8,384 nt of DNA from Aquificaceae bacterium (GTDB lineage: Bacteria > Aquificota > Aquificia > Aquificales > Aquificaceae). The notes beneath the pieces are model-generated. The model made no database searches. It had not been told where the DNA came from and saw only the letters and a program-made list of their open reading frames with translations. Location of the stretch: the NCBI GenBank assembly GCA_015487835.1, contig WFOY01000064.1:1-8384 (forward strand), in the 5' to 3' direction. A program made the position numbers and the translations under genes. Positions 5,639-8,384 of the stretch are shown here, one piece after another; position 1 is the stretch's first letter, and each line of letters starts with the position of its first letter.

Positions 5639-6402
5639 TAGTTCTTGATACTGAAACTGTGATCACCCTGATGCTGCTCACCCTTAGGGTATTTTCCTTC
5701 GTGGTCATGGTCCCCGCCTTCGGTACCTTCTTTATCCCTGGTTTTGTGAGGGTGTACCTGTCCCTCGGTATGGCCTTCCTTCTTCTCTTCTTCGCCGATG
5801 TGGATCCTGTGAGGACCACGTCCCTACCCGAGATAATCTCCTTAGGGGTCCACGAGGTCCTCTTCGGCTTCACCGCTGGGTTTCTCTTGAGACTCCTCTT
5901 CGACGCGGTGTTCGTAGCGGGGGAGATCGTGGCCGTCCACACAGGTCTTGGTTTTCTCACCATGTTCCTGCCCCAGCAACCCCAGGCTACGGTGATGGCA
6001 GGCTTCTCAACACTCATCGCATCTACCCTTTTTCTGACCCTCGGTGGGGCCGAAGCGGTCTTTTTGGGCCTTGCGAAGAGCCTGGAGAGGGTGCCTCCTG
6101 GGTCCTTCGACCTATACTCCTTGGACGGTGAGGTCTTCCTCAGGTTCTTCTACGAGAGCTTCTCGATGGGCGTGAAGGTGGCACTCCCCGTACTCATAGC
6201 AGCCCTGGTCACGAACGTCATACTCGCCGTTGTGAACAGGTTCATACCTCAGATAAACGTATTCATGGTGGGCCTGCCGCTCCAGATAGCCGTGGGCCTC
6301 ATCGTCTTCATGATATCCCTGCCTGTTGTAGGCCTCATCCTGACTGGGTACATGAGGGACCACATGCTGGAGTTCCTTAGGTTTGTTAGCTCGGCGCGTT
6401 AG
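5635..6402 (+). CDS. fliR: Flagellar export gate protein FliR
   Basis: FliR is the single-copy subunit that completes the helical FliP5-FliR1 gate and contacts FlhB. The 255 residues match family length and are largely hydrophobic with several membrane segments. Family-typical parts are LRVFSFVVMVPAFG (17-30), GVHEVLFGFTAGFLLRLLFDAV (71-92), AGEIVAVHTGLGF (95-107) and NRFIPQINVFMVGLPLQIAVGL (201-222). The ATG overlaps the fliQ stop and only a weak GGATAAG precedes it. The last codons and the stop coincide with a probable promoter for flhB. Confidence 0.95.
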   Translation: MIVLDTETVITLMLLTLRVFSFVVMVPAFGTFFIPGFVRVYLSLGMAFLLLFFADVDPVRTTSLPEIISLGVHEVLFGFTAGFLLRLLFDAVFVAGEIVAVHTGLGFLTMFLPQQPQATVMAGFSTLIASTLFLTLGGAEAVFLGLAKSLERVPPGSFDLYSLDGEVFLRFFYESFSMGVKVALPVLIAALVTNVILAVVNRFIPQINVFMVGLPLQIAVGLIVFMISLPVVGLILTGYMRDHMLEFLRFVSSAR

Positions 6403-6411
6403 GGATATATT
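6383..6411 (+). promoter_or_regulatory. Putative promoter of flhB inside the fliR end
   Basis: TTGTTA (6383-6388) and TATATT (6406-6411) are separated by exactly 17 bp, matching the sigma70 consensus at 4/6 and 5/6 positions. The -35 is in fliR coding sequence and the -10 straddles the short AT-rich gap. Only 9 bases separate the -10 from ATG 6421, so the transcript would begin within a few bases of the start codon. No Shine-Dalgarno is present at useful spacing (AGGGA at 6401-6405 is 15 bases away). Confidence 0.5.
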
Positions 6412-6420
6412 TAAAAGTCC

Positions 6421-7476
6421 ATGGCCCAGGAGAACAAGACGGAGAGGGCTACGCCTTATAGGAGGAGGAAGCTGAGGGAGGAGGGGAACGTAGCGAAGAG
6501 CGTAGAGATAGCTACCTCCCTCACGGTCCTCACAGCCTCTGTTGTCCTCTTCTTCACGGGGGCCTTGATATTCAAAGAGGTGGTAGGGTTTCTGCTCTCC
6601 GTTTCTGGTCTCAGGCCCTTCGAGTTCTCCCTCCAGGCGGGTGGGGTCCTGAGGGACAGCTTCCTGAACACCGTAAAGGTCCTCGTCCCCTTCTTCGTTA
6701 TAACGGTTGTGGTGGTGATAGCGGCCCACGTCGCCCAGTTCGGGTTCATATTCACCTTCAAACCTCTCCAGTTCAAATGGGAGAGGCTAAACCCCGTGGA
6801 GGGCCTCAAACGGATGTTTTCGCTCACCACCCTCTTCGAGCTGTCCAAGAACTCCCTGAAGGCCCTGCTCCTCTTCGGGGTTGCCCTGTTCCTCGTGAAG
6901 GAGAGCGTAGGTTTAATACTCGGGTCCGCCCAGGTTCCCATAGTGGAAGGAGTCCTCTTCCTGGTGAGCTTGATGTTTAAGGTGGTCCTCGTCCTGGGTG
7001 TGGTCGCCTTCCTGATAGCCCTTCTGGACTTTGCCTACAAGAGGTGGGAGTACGAGAGGAGGATAAGGATGTCCCGTCAGGAGGTGAAGGAAGAGCTAAA
7101 GCAGCTCGAAGGTCACCCAGAGGTAAAGGCAAGGATAAGGGCGAGGATGAGGGAGATGGCAAGGGGCAGAATGATGGCGGAGGTCCCGAGGGCGAGCGTG
7201 GTGATCACGAACCCTGTCCACATAGCCATAGCCCTGAGATACGACCCTGAGAAGGACAGGGCACCGATCGTCGTAGCTAAGGGTAAGGGAACAGTAGCTG
7301 AGAGGATAGTGGAGGTGGCCGAGAGACACGAGGTTCCCGTGGTGAGGAGGGAGGATCTGGCGAGGGCTTTATACCCTGCCGTGAGGATCGGGGAGGAGAT
7401 ACCCCCCGAGTTCTACAGGGCGGTCGCCGAGGTGATAGCCTTCGTGATGTTCAGGAGGAGGAAGGTGTACGTTTAG
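6421..7476 (+). CDS. flhB: Flagellar export switch protein FlhB (NPVH variant)
   Basis: FlhB closes around the export gate and switches substrate specificity from rod/hook to filament type after cleaving itself at N/PTH. The 351 residues show the family start [25 protein letters not shown] (3-27), four membrane segments (about 31-52, 85-110, 145-163, 178-203) and the cytosolic linker with [24 protein letters not shown] (217-240). A C-terminal domain follows, with [20 protein letters not shown] (271-290), [14 protein letters not shown] (305-318) and [12 protein letters not shown] (327-338). The cleavage motif at 264-267 reads NPVH, with Val where Thr is nearly invariant; Asn, Pro and His are kept. 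The protein ends shortly after the domain, without the longer tail of enteric FlhB. It lies 18 bases after fliR in a GTCCATGG context. flhA does not follow. Confidence 0.95.
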   Translation: MAQENKTERATPYRRRKLREEGNVAKSVEIATSLTVLTASVVLFFTGALIFKEVVGFLLSVSGLRPFEFSLQAGGVLRDSFLNTVKVLVPFFVITVVVVIAAHVAQFGFIFTFKPLQFKWERLNPVEGLKRMFSLTTLFELSKNSLKALLLFGVALFLVKESVGLILGSAQVPIVEGVLFLVSLMFKVVLVLGVVAFLIALLDFAYKRWEYERRIRMSRQEVKEELKQLEGHPEVKARIRARMREMARGRMMAEVPRASVVITNPVHIAIALRYDPEKDRAPIVVAKGKGTVAERIVEVAERHEVPVVRREDLARALYPAVRIGEEIPPEFYRAVAEVIAFVMFRRRKVYV

Positions 7477-7486
7477 ATATCCCTAT

Positions 7487-7496
7487 CAAGTACTTG
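7487..7496. repeat. Perfect 10-bp palindrome after flhB
   Basis: CAAGTACTTG is a perfect 10-bp palindrome, 10 bases past the flhB stop. It does not extend symmetrically into its flanks and no T run follows, so it is not a classic terminator. It could be a small operator half of the nrdA control region or chance. Confidence 0.3.
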
Positions 7497-7543
7497 GGTT
7501 TCGGGCTAAAATATCCTGCCCAGACAACGATATAGAAGGTCGC

Positions 7544-7566
7544 CTATACCCCTTTCAGGGGCGTAG
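7544..7566. promoter_or_regulatory. Hairpin/dyad upstream of the ribonucleotide reductase gene
   Basis: The arms CTATACCCCT and AGGGGCGTAG flank a three-base TTC loop and pair at 9 of 10 positions: five perfect GC-rich pairs next to the loop, one A-C mismatch, then four more including a G-U. No T run follows, so it is not a standard intrinsic terminator. It may end flhB transcripts imperfectly, or act as an operator or leader structure for the downstream gene; its right arm overlaps TAGAAT (7564-7569), a possible -10. The rest of the 115-bp gap shows no gene. Confidence 0.4.
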
Positions 7567-7578
7567 AATAACCTTGAT

Positions 7579-7585
7579 GGAGGGG
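7579..7585 (+). promoter_or_regulatory. Shine-Dalgarno deciding the nrdA start
   Basis: GGAGGGG sits 6 bases before ATG 7592. An earlier in-frame ATG at 7577 lacks a ribosome site and would add MEGIA before the usual MxVIKR start of the ATP cone, so 7592 is favoured. If transcription began at the possible TAGAAT -10, the ATG at 7577 could instead be used as a leaderless start. Confidence 0.6.
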
Positions 7586-7591
7586 ATCGCC

Positions 7592-8384
7592 ATGGAGGTA
7601 ATAAAGAGGAGCGGAAAGAGGGAAAGGCTTGACATAAATAAGATAAGGATAGCACTCGAGTTCGCCTTCAAGGGTCTGAACGTGGACCCCCTCGAGCTGG
7701 AGGCGGACGCCCAGATCCAGTTCAGGGACGGGATAACCACCGAGGAGATACAGGCGGTTCTCATAAGGACCGCCGCCGAGAAGGTATCACCTGAGAAACC
7801 CGACTGGCAGTTCGCAGCGGCAAGGCTCCTCCTTTACGACCTCTACAAGAAGGTGGCCCACATAAGGGGTTACGAGGTGAAGGACGAGCTATCCAAAGAA
7901 TACAGACCCTACAACGTGGAGGGCTTCTACGACTTCCTCAAAAAGTACGTGGAGGCTGGCATATACGGGGAGTACCTATTGGAAAACTACACGGAGGAGG
8001 AGATAAGGGATCTCGCGAGGTACATAAAGCCTGAGCGAGACCTCAACTTCAACTACACAGGCATAAAGATCCTCGCGGACAGGTATCTCGTGAGGGACGA
8101 GGAGGGAAGGGTCATAGAGCTTCCCCAGGAGATGTACCTCCTGATAGCCATGACCCTGGCTATACCTGAGAAGAAGGAGGAGAGGTTAAGGTGGGCCAAG
8201 GAGTTCTACGACCTTCTCTCTCAGCACCTCGTCACGGTGGCGACTCCCACCCTCATGAACGCGAGGAGACCCATAACCCAGCTCTCCTCCTGCTTCGTCC
8301 TCACCGTAGACGACGACCTCTACGACATCTTCGACAACGTACAGAAGGCCGCCCAGATCTCGAAGCACGCGGGAGGTCTCGGCA
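7592..8384 (+). CDS. nrdA: Ribonucleoside-diphosphate reductase large subunit (3' end missing)
   Basis: This enzyme reduces ribonucleotides to deoxyribonucleotides for DNA synthesis. The 264 visible residues run off the right edge; family members are usually 700-850 residues. An N-terminal ATP cone (about 2-90) is visible in [39 protein letters not shown] and the closing [15 protein letters not shown], so activity control by dATP/ATP is likely. The catalytic domain begins with [18 protein letters not shown] (152-169) and [13 protein letters not shown] (178-190). It continues with [20 protein letters not shown] (218-237), in which C234 corresponds to the first redox-active cysteine, and [12 protein letters not shown] (253-264). 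Spacing to flhB is 115 bp and function is unrelated to motility. The part seen cannot settle class I versus class II; a partner nrdB would. No convincing NrdR box pair was seen upstream. Confidence 0.93.
   Translation, partial: MEVIKRSGKRERLDINKIRIALEFAFKGLNVDPLELEADAQIQFRDGITTEEIQAVLIRTAAEKVSPEKPDWQFAAARLLLYDLYKKVAHIRGYEVKDELSKEYRPYNVEGFYDFLKKYVEAGIYGEYLLENYTEEEIRDLARYIKPERDLNFNYTGIKILADRYLVRDEEGRVIELPQEMYLLIAMTLAIPEKKEERLRWAKEFYDLLSQHLVTVATPTLMNARRPITQLSSCFVLTVDDDLYDIFDNVQKAAQISKHAGGLG

Noticed and set aside
6112..6729. 205-residue open frame on the - strand across fliR and flhB
   Set aside because: It is antisense to two clearly conserved genes, has a His/Tyr/Glu-rich composition typical of antisense frames in AGG/GAG-biased DNA, and shows no family motif.
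7044..7250. Charged Gly/Lys-rich 68-residue frame within flhB
   Set aside because: It is an out-of-frame reading of the Lys/Arg/Glu-rich FlhB linker; low complexity, no homology-like pattern.
7521..7545. NrdR box upstream of nrdA
   Set aside because: ACAACGATATAG resembles half of the consensus only loosely and no second box at the usual distance was found.
1..8384. CRISPR arrays, tRNA/rRNA genes, insertion sequences or attachment sites
   Set aside because: No regularly spaced repeats, no cloverleaf-like or rRNA-like segments, and no transposase or terminal inverted repeats were seen; nearly all bases are accounted for by conserved genes.

Overview
The window is a compact, almost gap-free bacterial gene block. 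It is dominated by flagellar hook and type III export genes on the + strand and ends in the start of a ribonucleotide reductase gene. Arg is written almost entirely as AGG/AGA, Ile mostly as ATA, and the proteins are rich in Lys/Glu/Val/Ile. This suggests a hyperthermophilic bacterium, and the style fits Aquificota. That assignment is an inference from codon style, not from a marker gene.

Layout: (1) positions 2-1018 hold the 3' three quarters of fliI, the export ATPase, cut by the left edge. (2) Positions 1005-1745 hold a small module: a PIN-domain (VapC-like) gene on the - strand whose end overlaps the fliI end, a 96-bp AT-rich divergent promoter region, and an AbrB/MazE-type (VapB-like) gene on the + strand. 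(3) From 1745 to 6402 the abrB-like gene runs directly into flgD (TAATG overlap), then flgE, fliL, fliO, fliP, fliQ and fliR, mostly overlapping or a few bases apart. (4) flhB (6421-7476) follows and appears to have its own promoter inside the end of fliR. (5) After a 115-bp gap with a hairpin, the large subunit of ribonucleotide reductase starts at 7592 and runs off the right edge.

How the genes fit together: FliI powers docking and unfolding of export substrates. FliP, FliQ and FliR build the export gate, FliO assists FliP assembly, and FlhB switches the gate's specificity after the hook is complete. FlgD caps the growing hook, FlgE is the hook subunit, and FliL is a stator-associated membrane protein. 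fliJ, fliM and fliN, often found in such clusters, are not in the places where they commonly sit.

The most unusual point is that a toxin-antitoxin-like pair sits inside the flagellar cluster in divergent orientation. Its antitoxin/regulator-like member is the first gene of the flagellar transcription unit and is translationally coupled to flgD. Other points are an NPVH instead of NPTH autocleavage motif in FlhB, a 71-bp fliO/fliP coding overlap, and promoters placed so close to start codons that several mRNAs could be leaderless.
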